Part shown: piece by piece, positions 38,879-47,758 of the stretch
Numbering within the stretch: the stretch's first letter is position 1
Layout: each line of letters opens with the position of its first letter
IMG/VR virus record: IMGVR_UViG_3300037247_000923
Span: 1-50,931 of that record
DNA from: a virus
Strand: one strand, 5' to 3'
Length of the DNA: 50,931 nucleotides
Notes under the pieces: generated by a model
What the model was told of the DNA's origin: nothing
The model's input: only the letters and a program-made list of their open reading frames with translations
The model's database searches: none
Position numbers and translations under genes: made by a program

Positions 38879-39037
38879 CCAATCACGAACCTTTTGCTTG
38901 AAACGCTCAACCACGGCTAGGTTCCACACAAAGGACATAGGCCATCGCGCTACCGTACCGAGAGCCGGGACGTAGGCGACGAGTGCCATGCCGATGAACA
39001 GACTAACTAGGTCGATGCCGATTCCGAGAACGGACAT
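38867..39037 (-). CDS. Small membrane protein, end of lysis cluster
   Basis: 56 residues from the ATG at 39037 (GAGGT five bases upstream). N-terminal hydrophobic stretch (LGIGIDLVSLFIGMALVAYV) with a second weaker one, basic amphipathic end (ERFKQKVRDWLGL). Holin-like or accessory membrane protein. It is the last leftward gene. Confidence 0.55.
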   Translation of the reverse strand: MSVLGIGIDLVSLFIGMALVAYVPALGTVARWPMSFVWNLAVVERFKQKVRDWLGL

Positions 39038-39039
39038 AT

Positions 39040-39444
39040 TTACCTCGCTGCTTGTAGTCCGGCATAAGCCCCTACCACAAACCAAAGGGCAGGCTGCTTT
39101 AGAAAGCGGACTATGATGTTGCCGCGGTCCTCTTTATAGACCGCGATGATTTGCTCGTACTGCTGTTCTTGGAGCTGCAGCATCCGAGCATAAAATAGAC
39201 TATCTTCTTTATTCTGCCAATGGGCAAGCCGTAAGTCGATAGTTAAAGTGTCAATCTGCAAGGCTTGGTCATCGACCAGATCAAGCAGACTATCTGCTTC
39301 GGCCACGGTTAGGTTTACGCCCACGCTGTCCGCGAATTCGTTTGAGTAGCTCATCTTTGCGGTTGGCACCAGGAGCAGGACGCTTGCTATCACGATTAGC
39401 GCGTGCTTCATCCTTCTCGGCATCCGCCTCAGTAATGCGTTCAT
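39040..39444 (-). CDS. Spanin-like protein with hydrophobic segments at both ends
   Basis: 134 residues from the ATG at 39444 (GAAGGA upstream; other in-frame starts at 39459 and 39408). Hydrophobic N-terminal segment (HALIVIASVLLLVPTA), a helical periplasmic-type middle (LQLQEQQYEQIIAVYKED), and a C-terminal membrane segment (QPALWFVVGAYAGL). The layout recalls single-gene u-spanins, but no lipobox cysteine is present. Confidence 0.55.
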   Translation of the reverse strand: MNALLRRMPRRMKHALIVIASVLLLVPTAKMSYSNEFADSVGVNLTVAEADSLLDLVDDQALQIDTLTIDLRLAHWQNKEDSLFYARMLQLQEQQYEQIIAVYKEDRGNIIVRFLKQPALWFVVGAYAGLQAAR

Positions 39445-39607
39445 CTTTCCTTCTCTCATGTTCTTTGCACGCGGTATCCGCCTCAACCTTATGGCCGCGG
39501 CGTATCACTTGTTCCTTCTTCTTTGTATCTCCCCGACCCCGAAGCCCCATCACTACCAACACCGCCATTATTACTGCCAGTATTACGCTTACCAATTGCT
39601 TGAGCAA
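39290..39607 (-). CDS. Inner-membrane spanin-like protein in an overlapping frame (TTG start)
   Basis: 105 residues from a TTG at 39607 with AGGAGG five bases upstream, an ideal site. One N-terminal membrane helix (LVSVILAVIMAVLVVMGLRG) and then an extremely charged helix (KEHERRKDERITEADAEKDE). It overlaps the 88-residue gene by 119 bases and the 134-residue gene by 155, leaving only 44 bases of its own. I-spanin-like, unproven. Confidence 0.5.
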   Translation of the reverse strand: MLKQLVSVILAVIMAVLVVMGLRGRGDTKKKEQVIRRGHKVEADTACKEHERRKDERITEADAEKDEARANRDSKRPAPGANRKDELLKRIRGQRGRKPNRGRSR

Positions 39608-39755
39608 TTTGGCCTCCTATATGAATAGCCGCATTTGAGCCAAGTGTAGCCCAGGTTACGGCCTCTAACACTCGTGCCTGAAATTCATTCAATGGCATGA
39701 AAGCTGCGGCCGCAATAACGACCACCGCTATGATTACTTTTCTGTATCCTCGCAT
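39489..39755 (-). CDS. Small membrane protein, possible holin
   Basis: 88 residues; AGAAAGA upstream of the ATG. N-terminal hydrophobic segment (VIIAVVVIAAAAFMPL), amphipathic middle and a Gly/Ser/Asn-rich polar tail. It follows the lysozyme and GNAT genes, a usual place for holin or accessory lysis genes. Confidence 0.5.
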   Translation of the reverse strand: MRGYRKVIIAVVVIAAAAFMPLNEFQARVLEAVTWATLGSNAAIHIGGQIAQAIGKRNTGSNNGGVGSDGASGSGRYKEEGTSDTPRP

Positions 39756-40198
39756 AGTGTCTTTCTAAAATATAAAACTTCTTCCCCGGCGTATTCATGT
39801 TCGGGAGGGTAAATCTCGTACCCTGCACTCAGCAAGGACTTGATGCTGGCAGCAACCAGCAGCGTGTAGGTGAATAAGTCCGTCAGACCCAACTCGCGGG
39901 CCTTAACCTCTCGTAGGATTAACAGCTGTTTCTGTAGACCACGACCTCGGTGGCCGGGAAGTACTCCCACCCGGCACATAAAACCCTCACCGTTGTCATA
40001 TGGCTTCAACCCGGCGAAGGCAATTGGCTTGGTGCCCTTGTAGACAATCCACCAGTAGCATTTTCGTTTCGAGTACAGATCGTCTCCGGGAAAGCATTGA
40101 AAGTCTAACCAGTCGAGCAAAACTCGAATAGCAAACGTTAATCTCTGCGGAGTGGCGACCTGTTTAATTGTTACCTTACCACTACCCTTCTTAGCCAT
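39734..40198 (-). CDS. GNAT-family acetyltransferase next to lysozyme
   Basis: 154 residues. MCRVGVLPGHRGRGLQKQLL is the acetyl-CoA-binding motif A (V-x-P-x-x-RGRG). The preceding KPIAFAGLKPYDNGEG is the usual beta4 strand region. Many virion-cluster phage GNATs occur; the substrate is unknown. It overlaps the lysozyme by 28 bases. Confidence 0.75.
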   Translation of the reverse strand: MAKKGSGKVTIKQVATPQRLTFAIRVLLDWLDFQCFPGDDLYSKRKCYWWIVYKGTKPIAFAGLKPYDNGEGFMCRVGVLPGHRGRGLQKQLLILREVKARELGLTDLFTYTLLVAASIKSLLSAGYEIYPPEHEYAGEEVLYFRKTLCEDTEK

Positions 40199-40746
40199 CC
40201 CCTTATGAACGCCTCCGATCGCTCTCGCTTTTCAACAAGGTCTATATAGAACGCCCCGCGCTGGATTACCAGTGCCTTGTGCAGAAACCCTGGCCCCTCT
40301 ACTTCTTCGTAAGCTTCAAGAGCCGCTAAGGTACGAATCCCCATGGCCCCATCTACTACGAGATCGGGGTAGAGCGTGCCCTGTCGGTTCAGAATGTTGA
40401 GGCCACGTTGCAGAAACGTTACTGCTTTCCAGACTCCGGTGTGTACGGCAATGTCGAACATTTCATTGGCAAGTAACTGATTTCCGTACATCGGCGCACC
40501 AACGGGGCTCCAATATAGAGCGAAATAGAATTCGGCAACACGTTTCTGCAGCTCACTATCTGCATCCAGAACCGTAGGAAATGCTGCACTGTCCCTATAT
40601 GAGCCAATACGTTCCCACCCACTCCAATGAGGATTTTTGGCGCGGGCGATACCTTTGTAGGTTTCCCCTCCGGGGTCGCTGGGGTGGTTGACGTAGCCGC
40701 CTTCGGTGCTCAGTGTCTTTTGTAATGCTAGATCAAATAATGCCAT
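40171..40746 (-). CDS. Endolysin, glycoside hydrolase family 108-like muramidase
   Basis: 191 residues. EGGYVNHPSDPGGETYKGI near the N-terminus carries the expected catalytic Glu (E15) of GH108 lysozymes. The C-terminal LVVDGAMGIRTLAALEAYEE resembles the associated peptidoglycan-binding-like domain. There is no signal peptide, so export needs a holin. The start overlaps the preceding small membrane gene (TAATG). Confidence 0.88.
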   Translation of the reverse strand: MALFDLALQKTLSTEGGYVNHPSDPGGETYKGIARAKNPHWSGWERIGSYRDSAAFPTVLDADSELQKRVAEFYFALYWSPVGAPMYGNQLLANEMFDIAVHTGVWKAVTFLQRGLNILNRQGTLYPDLVVDGAMGIRTLAALEAYEEVEGPGFLHKALVIQRGAFYIDLVEKRERSEAFIRGWLRRVVVR

Positions 40747-40946
40747 TACGGACCACCTGCGAAGAACATTTTAACCTTAGTCAGCAGGACTATAGCCGTC
40801 GCACTGAGCGCCCCTATGAATCCCGACTTCACTTCTACACGGGCCAGTCGACGATCAATGCGCTTTACGTCTTGTCGTGTCTCTACGATTTCGTCATAGA
40901 GCAGACGTTCGACACTGCTGAGATCGTCTGGATGTGCTTTCCTCAT
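40746..40946 (-). CDS. Holin-like protein with C-terminal membrane segment
   Basis: 66 residues: an N-terminal coiled coil (LLYDEIVETRQDVKRIDRRL) and one C-terminal membrane helix (FIGALSATAIVLLTKVKMFF). The layout resembles XhlA-type haemolysin/holin partners. Coupled by TAATG on both sides, directly before the endolysin. Confidence 0.6.
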   Translation of the reverse strand: MRKAHPDDLSSVERLLYDEIVETRQDVKRIDRRLARVEVKSGFIGALSATAIVLLTKVKMFFAGGP

Positions 40947-43900
40947 TATGGCTCCAATCCTATTCCCCGCTCTTGAATGATGCGCATGTATTCATCAATC
41001 AATTGCGGGTCGTGCTGTATGGCCCGCAGCATGTATGAAATATCGCGCGCTGACATGGCTTTCTCAATTCCCTTAGTGCCCGTGATGCGGACTCTATATG
41101 TGTTGGTCAACTCGGCTATGGCCTCGTCTACCTTCTTTTGGTTGTTGTCCTCTATGCCGTCGATTAGTTTCTGTGTAGCAACTCGCATATTGAAGTAGAA
41201 CTTTTGGCGCGTGCGTGTGATTGCCTTCTGGCCACCGCGAAAGATTTTATCTCGGATAGCTTGCTGCCCAAAAACAGTCGGTAGGAAGTCGCCGCCCAAT
41301 CCGGGCGCTGGCTCTCCCTCAATACCCTCTCCGGGCCGTATGGACTCACCTAGTCCTTGAAGAACTTGCTGCGGTGAATCGCCGGGCATGGGAAAGGTCG
41401 TTGCAAAGTCTAAGGGCCGAAGCCTTTCGCCGGTTCGCGTGACTTGTGCGCGCTTTTCAAGACGCTCAGCGGCTTTAGTCGCAGTACTGAAAGCAACAAA
41501 CATGGGGAGCAGGGTATCCAGCGCACCCAAGTAGGCCTCTGTAGCCCGCGATACCCGCTCGGGGTCACGGTCGCTGAGTGCCTGCATGAGGTCCATGCTC
41601 TTAATAAAGGCATCGACAGCTGGGGCTGAAACGTCTCGTGGTTCCTTGGGAATAAAGCCGAGTCCAACGTAATCAGTTACGTCAATACCCATTTCCTCCG
41701 CAGCGATCCGCGATATCCAACCTGAAACAGCCAGATAGGTTACGATATTACCCGGATTGCGGGTGAACTGAAACGCCAGTTCCTCAATCTGCTTTGGAAT
41801 AAAGCTAAGAAACTGAGTCGCTGCAACAGCTACCCCTTTCGATTGGAATATCGTTCGAGTAACCCATGGGCTTCTGCCCGCCGCTCCGAACATATGATTA
41901 ACTTCTTCGGCCGAACGCAGGGCTTCAAAGGCGATTCGCCGTTGAAACTTGGACCCTGACGCTACCACTTCATTCCACGATGAAAACCCAAACCGTGCTG
42001 CATGAACATCTACCGCCGCCATGGCAGTAGCTCCACGAATAAGTTCCTCCGTGGTAGCGGTTGAATGGATGCCAAGCGGGCTAACGGTGTAGCCATGCTT
42101 AGCAATAAAGGTGGAAAAGCGTCGAAAGAAGTCAGACTCAAAAATGTCGAGAAACGTATCGTATGTTCCTATCTGCTTGTTAAGAGCCTGCCCCTCAAGT
42201 GTTGCCATCTCAAATAAGCCGCGGGCTGTACGAAGCATCCCGAAACGCCCAGCGGATGTAGCAAGGCCGGTCGCAATCTGCATAACAGGGTAACGTGGAT
42301 TTCCCGGCAATGCTCCGGCCCACAAAAGACCAGACATACCTATGAGTGCTCTGTCCCATACCTGCGGAACCCAGCGCCGTGTACCGTCCTTATTGATGGC
42401 TGCACCAATCATCTCGTCAATTCGGTGGCCGAGCGGTGTTGGCTTGCCCTGCATGGTGGAAACCAGATCGTTCATGTAGGTTTGAAATGTTGGGTTCTTC
42501 CACCTAGCGGACATTTCTGCGCCCGTTTGGATCATGTCGTCGAAGAGCGGCTCCATAATACGTTTTCTGTTGAAGGCCCGCCCATAGAGGTCCAGCGCCA
42601 ACATAGCATCTCTCTGGTAGCCCTGTGCCCCTGTCCGGCTAAGTAAGTGACTGGCAAATACCTCTGCCTTCGCCGGAAGGCCAATGTACTCTAAGGGCCG
42701 CGCCCCGCCCGAGAACTGTGAGTGGTCGAATACGTGGCGAATGTAGCCCGTCAAGTAGCGCGGTGTATCTGTCAAGCCCTGTAGATTTGCCACATGGTCC
42801 AACAGTTTCCGAATCTGATCGTGAAATTTCATCAGTTCAGGGGTTGCCTTGGCGGAGGCCTCTACAAATTCTTCGCTTCCAACCTCACTGTCGAGTAAGT
42901 CAAATAGGATTCGATTCTTTTCCGGGTCAACCTTATATGGCGCAAAAGATTTCTTTGGGTTCCAATTGGTTCGGTTACGAATAACCCCGGCCTTCTCGGC
43001 GCCGTCTAGAATCTGATCGTACCAGACCCGAGTTTCCTGGTTATAGCGCAGGGTTTGGCTGCGGAATCTCTCCCACGCACCGGGCGAATAGGTTTCCAGG
43101 AATCGCTGTGGCTCTCGAAAGAGTTGAAACGTTTGGACTCCGCCGCGTTGGAGGATGAAGTCGGAATCTAAGATTCCACCACCCGGATACAGCGACCGAA
43201 TCATACGGTCATGTGCTGTAGACATCCAGCTATTAAGGCGTGCTGGCGTGCTCATAACCCCTTCGTCATGTGTGGGTGCCCAGATATCGTCGAACTTACG
43301 CGTCTTATCTGTAAACTTGCCCATTTTGCTAAGAGAAATTTGGTGCTTCTTAAGCGTGTTCAGTACTGCCTCTTGTACGTTGATGACCGCCTTGTCGCCC
43401 AACTCCCGGACCTTGCCGAGTTGCTTCTTGGCGACGAAGATGTGGTTGTCAAGCATCGTGGCCGTGCTGTTGAACAGTTCATCCCGTGACTTCTCGACAA
43501 CGCGTGCCGCTAGGGCAGCCTCGACAGCCTTGTTTGTTTTCTGAACCTGTCGCCAGTTAATCAAGGCCATTTGTGACTGAGGCAGGCCGCCGTATTCTGG
43601 CGTCATCGGGTAAACGTAAATATCGTCAACAGACGGAGCACCGGCACGAGCCATTAGATTGAGTCCATCACCTGCTGCCTCCGCATCATCTGGCCCCATA
43701 AGCTGTCGCCGCTGGAAGAGCGGCAGATCGTCAACGTTATTCCAATCCACCGGATTGTCCATTTCACGGAGCAGTTCCTTCTTGCGAAGCTCATGCATCT
43801 CTTTGGCGATGTCGTCCATATTAACCCTACGCGTAAAGCCCTCTTCCGGCGATACATCATCAAGATAACGTCTGGTCGTTGATAGATCAGGTAACTCGTC

Positions 43901-45271
43901 CGGGTGTCGGCGGGCTGTGCGGAGCATAATAATATTGTGTGGTCCGGCATCCGCGAATTGGTCAAGCCACTTTGTCTCGACTAATAGTTGTTTACGAGCT
44001 GCAACCAGTTTTCGAGCCGATACATCGGAGATCAGGGCTTCCCCTGTTGCTGCGCGCGCTGTTTCTATTTCGGCCTGCAGACCGGCTTCAACGTGTTTCA
44101 AATTCTTGTTGGCGGCGTCCCATGCAACCTTGGCATCCTCAAATCGGTAGGTCTTTCTTGCAATATCACCAAGAACGGTAGCCGTTTTACCGGGAGAAAC
44201 ACGTGCTGCCCCTTTACGGAGTAGACTCGGAATCCTTGCAGGTAAGCCGCCAACTAGCATTAACACGTCAGCAACTACCTCAGAGGCGGCATCGGCAAAT
44301 GCCATGTGGGCCATAACGGCGTTACCCTGATTGCCCATATCGTATAGGGTTTTATAGGTATCGTCCATGTCCACACCGGCTGCCTCCCAATTCGACTCAA
44401 TGACTTCTTGCCACGACAGGTTTTCTCCGAGCGAGGCTATCAGTGGAACCGCTTGCCCTTTGGCCGCTTCAATTTGCTTAATCCCGGCAACGCCCAATGC
44501 GGGTGCTCTAAGGAATTGTCCGGCCCAGAATTTGCTAAGACCAATGGCACGCTCTTTAAGTAGGTGCAGCGCAGCGGTAGTACCAAGGCTGAATTCTTTA
44601 TCCCCGTCTAGTCGAATTTTAGGAAGAACGCGTTGTTCAATGTCGGCGCGCTGAGACTTCGGTACTGCTAATAGGCGGACCCTCTTGTTGGCCCATGAGG
44701 CAAAGTCCAGCAGGGAGAGGCCCATGCTGACATTGATGGCGCCTTCATTTAGTACATCGCCCGTGGAATTTCCGATTTTACGGAGGCCTCGCTGCCACCA
44801 TTTTCGGGCTTCGGCGGCTTTGGCTACGTTACCTGCACCCCACCTATTCACCATCTCAAAGAGAGCGTCGAGATTCTCTCCATCGGCGGCTAGGCCTTCC
44901 TCCTTGAACTGCTGCGACAGACGCAGAACCAGCTCAGCCCCTTCTTTGTTCTGATCGAAAATAGGGCTAATGGTTTCATACATCTTGCCCAAATCGAGGT
45001 CGGCTATCTCTTGCGTGCTATCAGTGGTCAACGCAGAACGCACTGTTTCCGGAGAAAATCCCGCAGCTTCTAGGGCCATCCGACTTTCCCGAAGAAGTTG
45101 CTCAATGTCTTTTGCACCGGTATCTTTGACTTCGGTTTGTGGCGCATGTTCACGCAGCTGTCCGGCGTTCTTGGTGGCTATAGCGCGAATGGAATCGCGT
45201 TCTGCTTCCGTGATGCCTACTTGCAGCTGTTCTTTCGCGCGTGCTTTAAGTTTGTCTCGTAAGGACGCCAT
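40946..45271 (-). CDS. Giant internal virion (ejection) protein
   Basis: 1441 residues, comparable to T7 gp16 (1318). Mostly helical with charged N-terminus (MASLRDKLKARAKEQLQVGI). Position, the last and largest of three genes between tailspike and lysis, is that of ejected core proteins which extend the short tail through the cell envelope. I see no clear transglycosylase motif (T7 gp16 has one). GGAC close to the ATG gives a modest ribosome site. Confidence 0.75.
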   Translation of the reverse strand: MASLRDKLKARAKEQLQVGITEAERDSIRAIATKNAGQLREHAPQTEVKDTGAKDIEQLLRESRMALEAAGFSPETVRSALTTDSTQEIADLDLGKMYETISPIFDQNKEGAELVLRLSQQFKEEGLAADGENLDALFEMVNRWGAGNVAKAAEARKWWQRGLRKIGNSTGDVLNEGAINVSMGLSLLDFASWANKRVRLLAVPKSQRADIEQRVLPKIRLDGDKEFSLGTTAALHLLKERAIGLSKFWAGQFLRAPALGVAGIKQIEAAKGQAVPLIASLGENLSWQEVIESNWEAAGVDMDDTYKTLYDMGNQGNAVMAHMAFADAASEVVADVLMLVGGLPARIPSLLRKGAARVSPGKTATVLGDIARKTYRFEDAKVAWDAANKNLKHVEAGLQAEIETARAATGEALISDVSARKLVAARKQLLVETKWLDQFADAGPHNIIMLRTARRHPDELPDLSTTRRYLDDVSPEEGFTRRVNMDDIAKEMHELRKKELLREMDNPVDWNNVDDLPLFQRRQLMGPDDAEAAGDGLNLMARAGAPSVDDIYVYPMTPEYGGLPQSQMALINWRQVQKTNKAVEAALAARVVEKSRDELFNSTATMLDNHIFVAKKQLGKVRELGDKAVINVQEAVLNTLKKHQISLSKMGKFTDKTRKFDDIWAPTHDEGVMSTPARLNSWMSTAHDRMIRSLYPGGGILDSDFILQRGGVQTFQLFREPQRFLETYSPGAWERFRSQTLRYNQETRVWYDQILDGAEKAGVIRNRTNWNPKKSFAPYKVDPEKNRILFDLLDSEVGSEEFVEASAKATPELMKFHDQIRKLLDHVANLQGLTDTPRYLTGYIRHVFDHSQFSGGARPLEYIGLPAKAEVFASHLLSRTGAQGYQRDAMLALDLYGRAFNRKRIMEPLFDDMIQTGAEMSARWKNPTFQTYMNDLVSTMQGKPTPLGHRIDEMIGAAINKDGTRRWVPQVWDRALIGMSGLLWAGALPGNPRYPVMQIATGLATSAGRFGMLRTARGLFEMATLEGQALNKQIGTYDTFLDIFESDFFRRFSTFIAKHGYTVSPLGIHSTATTEELIRGATAMAAVDVHAARFGFSSWNEVVASGSKFQRRIAFEALRSAEEVNHMFGAAGRSPWVTRTIFQSKGVAVAATQFLSFIPKQIEELAFQFTRNPGNIVTYLAVSGWISRIAAEEMGIDVTDYVGLGFIPKEPRDVSAPAVDAFIKSMDLMQALSDRDPERVSRATEAYLGALDTLLPMFVAFSTATKAAERLEKRAQVTRTGERLRPLDFATTFPMPGDSPQQVLQGLGESIRPGEGIEGEPAPGLGGDFLPTVFGQQAIRDKIFRGGQKAITRTRQKFYFNMRVATQKLIDGIEDNNQKKVDEAIAELTNTYRVRITGTKGIEKAMSARDISYMLRAIQHDPQLIDEYMRIIQERGIGLEP

Positions 45272-45283
45272 GTCCTATCCCCT

Positions 45284-46786
45284 CTATTGAGGATTCGGCT
45301 GTACTTCTTGGTAAGTCTTAATCATATCTGGCAGCAAGCCGTCAATGATACGCTCCCAATCCGCTACATTTACCGAACCGTCTGGGTTCTTAGCCGCCCT
45401 ATCAAGGGCACCTTCCATCGTGATGTTCAGAATTAGACGAATCGTTTCGTCACTAGCACCGGGCAAGGCCTCGGCTATGACCATACGCTTCTTATTTCGC
45501 AGGGATGCCATCTGGCGGCCCACGTTTTCTTGGGCGGTCTGCTTGGCACTGTCCAGAAAGTCTACGGTGTTGTTCATTTTCCAATTCTTGAATTGCTCTG
45601 AGGTCATACCCTTTACAGCTTGAAGCTGTTCCTTTTGGGCTATCAAACTGGCCAAACTAGTCTCTTTGTCTATGATACCATAGGCCCGAAGCAATTCTTC
45701 AAGTGAGTGGTTGGCCGGAAGATTTGCCTTATCAAGAAAGACGGTCTTATCGCCAGTTCGGTCGCTGAATACTACGTCCGCCATTTGGCGAATACCCTCT
45801 TCCGGGGTATCGGCACCGTCTAAAATAGACTGGGCCTGTTCTGCGTTTTCTTTCTGCCACTCGTTAACTTCGGTCACAAGGCCTATATACTTGGACGTAA
45901 GCACCTGCGAAGGCTGCATGGAATCTTGGTTCGTGAACTTGACCTTACGCAGTACGTCCGGGTGTGTGAGAGGAAGCTGGTTCTCTGCTGCATGGCGCAT
46001 GGCTGTTAGGCCACTGTGCCCACCCCAACGCAACAGGGTACTAGCAAATGCTGTGTCGAATTTCGGGGTTCCGATAATCTTCGTCATATTGTCAATGACA
46101 CCAGCCGAGGCGTTATCCCAGCCAAGATGGCCGAAAAGCAGTTGAACGACTGGTTTGGCATCCTCAACAGTGGTTGCCTTCTGGAGCGTCTCCGTAAAGA
46201 ACTCCAACTGGGCATCCCACTTCTTGTCCCGGCGTTGTTCAAGTCTACGCGTCTGTGGATATATGCCCAGCTCTTCGCCAAAGATAAGCAGGCCCAAAGT
46301 TTCCGGGTCTGGTACGCTTCCGTCCGGGGCTTTGAAGAGTTCTGGGTTCGTATTGATTGCTGTTGCTAGGCGGTTACGTTTCTTCTCAAGAGACGTCTCA
46401 ATCTTATCCTGTTGATCCTGTAAATCGCTAACGGCCTTTTGTCGGTGTGCCTTCTCAAGTTCCTTGAATTTGGTCAGGTTATCGAGTCCGCCAAGAGCCA
46501 GTCCGCCACCAAATGCAGCTCCGCCCTTCCCGCCGAAGGCGGCAGCGGCCCCGCCACCCAGCAGGGGCAGCAGGACTTCTGGGCTGAGGATACGATCAAT
46601 GAGACTAGTGCCTTCAGCCCCTTCGATCTCCGCGATTTTCTCACCTAATAGCTTCGCCTTTGTAGCGTCACTGATGATGGAATTGCCCAGCAGTTCCGTA
46701 AGTACATCTTCGCTATCGTCCGCTACGCTGTTACTCTGTGAGTCGGCGGTCAAATTAAAGTCTGATAATCCGTTAAGGTTAGGCAT
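45284..46786 (-). CDS. Internal virion protein with Gly/Ala-rich hydrophobic segment
   Basis: 500 residues. A Gly/Ala segment (LLPLLGGGAAAAFGGKGGAA) around residue 75-95 could cross a membrane; long helices follow (ELEKAHRQKAVSDLQDQQDK). AAAGGAAAT lies before the ATG. By order this corresponds to the second ejection protein of T7/P22-like phages. Confidence 0.65.
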   Translation of the reverse strand: MPNLNGLSDFNLTADSQSNSVADDSEDVLTELLGNSIISDATKAKLLGEKIAEIEGAEGTSLIDRILSPEVLLPLLGGGAAAAFGGKGGAAFGGGLALGGLDNLTKFKELEKAHRQKAVSDLQDQQDKIETSLEKKRNRLATAINTNPELFKAPDGSVPDPETLGLLIFGEELGIYPQTRRLEQRRDKKWDAQLEFFTETLQKATTVEDAKPVVQLLFGHLGWDNASAGVIDNMTKIIGTPKFDTAFASTLLRWGGHSGLTAMRHAAENQLPLTHPDVLRKVKFTNQDSMQPSQVLTSKYIGLVTEVNEWQKENAEQAQSILDGADTPEEGIRQMADVVFSDRTGDKTVFLDKANLPANHSLEELLRAYGIIDKETSLASLIAQKEQLQAVKGMTSEQFKNWKMNNTVDFLDSAKQTAQENVGRQMASLRNKKRMVIAEALPGASDETIRLILNITMEGALDRAAKNPDGSVNVADWERIIDGLLPDMIKTYQEVQPNPQ

Positions 46787-46788
46787 TG

Positions 46789-47385
46789 TTATTTCCTTTT
46801 CGCAAAGCTGGCGCCAGCGCCCAGCAGATCACCGCCTGTGATAAACGGCTGAGTCGTAGTTTGGGTGCCCTGTGCTAAGCGTCCTTGAAGTAGACTCTGC
46901 AACGCCGGATTGGCCGCCCCACTGAGTTGCTGAAATAGCGATTGATTAGCTCCGAGAGCTACCTGTGCCCGTTGAAATGGCAGATTCATTAGGGCTTGGC
47001 CGCCAGCGATTCCCTGTTGGCTGATTAGATTTGCTAGTTGATCGCCCAGACTAGTCTCCATTAAGGCGCGTTTAACACTCTCGATACTGGCGTCTTGCTG
47101 TCCGGTAGCAGTCAATTGCTCCGTCAAATTGGCCTGCCCCTGAGACGACAGTCTCTCCAACTGGCGGGATGCCTGATCCCCGGCAAAGCCGAGACTCTGA
47201 GCTATCAAATCTTTGTCCTGTGACGTAGGGCCAAACGCACTAAGGTCGCCGCTAGCGAGACCCTGCAAGTCTCCGAGCTGGCCACCAGCCCTAGTCATTA
47301 GTTGTTGCAACAGTGCTAGGATGTCTTGCTCTTGCTGCCCTGCCTGTGGAACACTGCTCTCCACGGTCGTCTTTTGCTGTCCCAT
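46789..47385 (-). CDS. Small internal virion protein, Gln/Ala/Leu-rich
   Basis: 198 residues from the ATG at 47385 (AAGGAGAT upstream). Very Gln/Leu/Ala-rich helices (EQDILALLQQLMTRAGGQLG; QSLFQQLSGAANPALQSLLQ), the usual composition of the smallest ejection protein. It overlaps the previous gene by 95 bases in another frame. Confidence 0.65.
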   Translation of the reverse strand: MGQQKTTVESSVPQAGQQEQDILALLQQLMTRAGGQLGDLQGLASGDLSAFGPTSQDKDLIAQSLGFAGDQASRQLERLSSQGQANLTEQLTATGQQDASIESVKRALMETSLGDQLANLISQQGIAGGQALMNLPFQRAQVALGANQSLFQQLSGAANPALQSLLQGRLAQGTQTTTQPFITGGDLLGAGASFAKRK

Positions 47386-47758
47386 TAGCAATCTCCTTGA
47401 ATACTAAATTATATTTGTCTACGGTTAACATTCCGAGTCCCTCAGTGGCTAACCGAAGGGCCGAAGTATTGGCTGAGCGAATCATGCCACGTACATACTG
47501 GACTCCTGCCCGTTTGAGCATAGTCTCGGCAATTATCCCAAGTGTAGCGGCAGTTTTCCCGCGCCCCGCGAAGTAATCTAAATACGCGTGTGGTCGCTCG
47601 GTAAAGCACCAGATGGTTGCTAGGATATCCCCATCGTGCTCAGCGACTAGCCAATGGCCGCCGAGTGTTGCGCAGTCGATCGCTGTAAAGTAGTCGGTCT
47701 CTGCGAGAAATGTTTCTATCTTCGGCCAATCATCGGCCGTCCCGTCCCGATAGATCAT
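47291..47758 (-). CDS. GNAT-like protein between tailspike and ejection genes
   Basis: 155 residues. The N-terminus (MIYRDGTADDWPKIETFLAE) and strand pattern (GHWLVAEHDGDILATIWCFT) are GNAT-like; the acetyl-CoA loop (YFAGRGKTAATLGIIAETML) is recognisable. The last ~30 residues lie over the next gene and are low in structure. Start TAATG-coupled to the tailspike. Confidence 0.65.
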   Translation of the reverse strand: MIYRDGTADDWPKIETFLAETDYFTAIDCATLGGHWLVAEHDGDILATIWCFTERPHAYLDYFAGRGKTAATLGIIAETMLKRAGVQYVRGMIRSANTSALRLATEGLGMLTVDKYNLVFKEIANGTAKDDRGEQCSTGRAARARHPSTVATTND

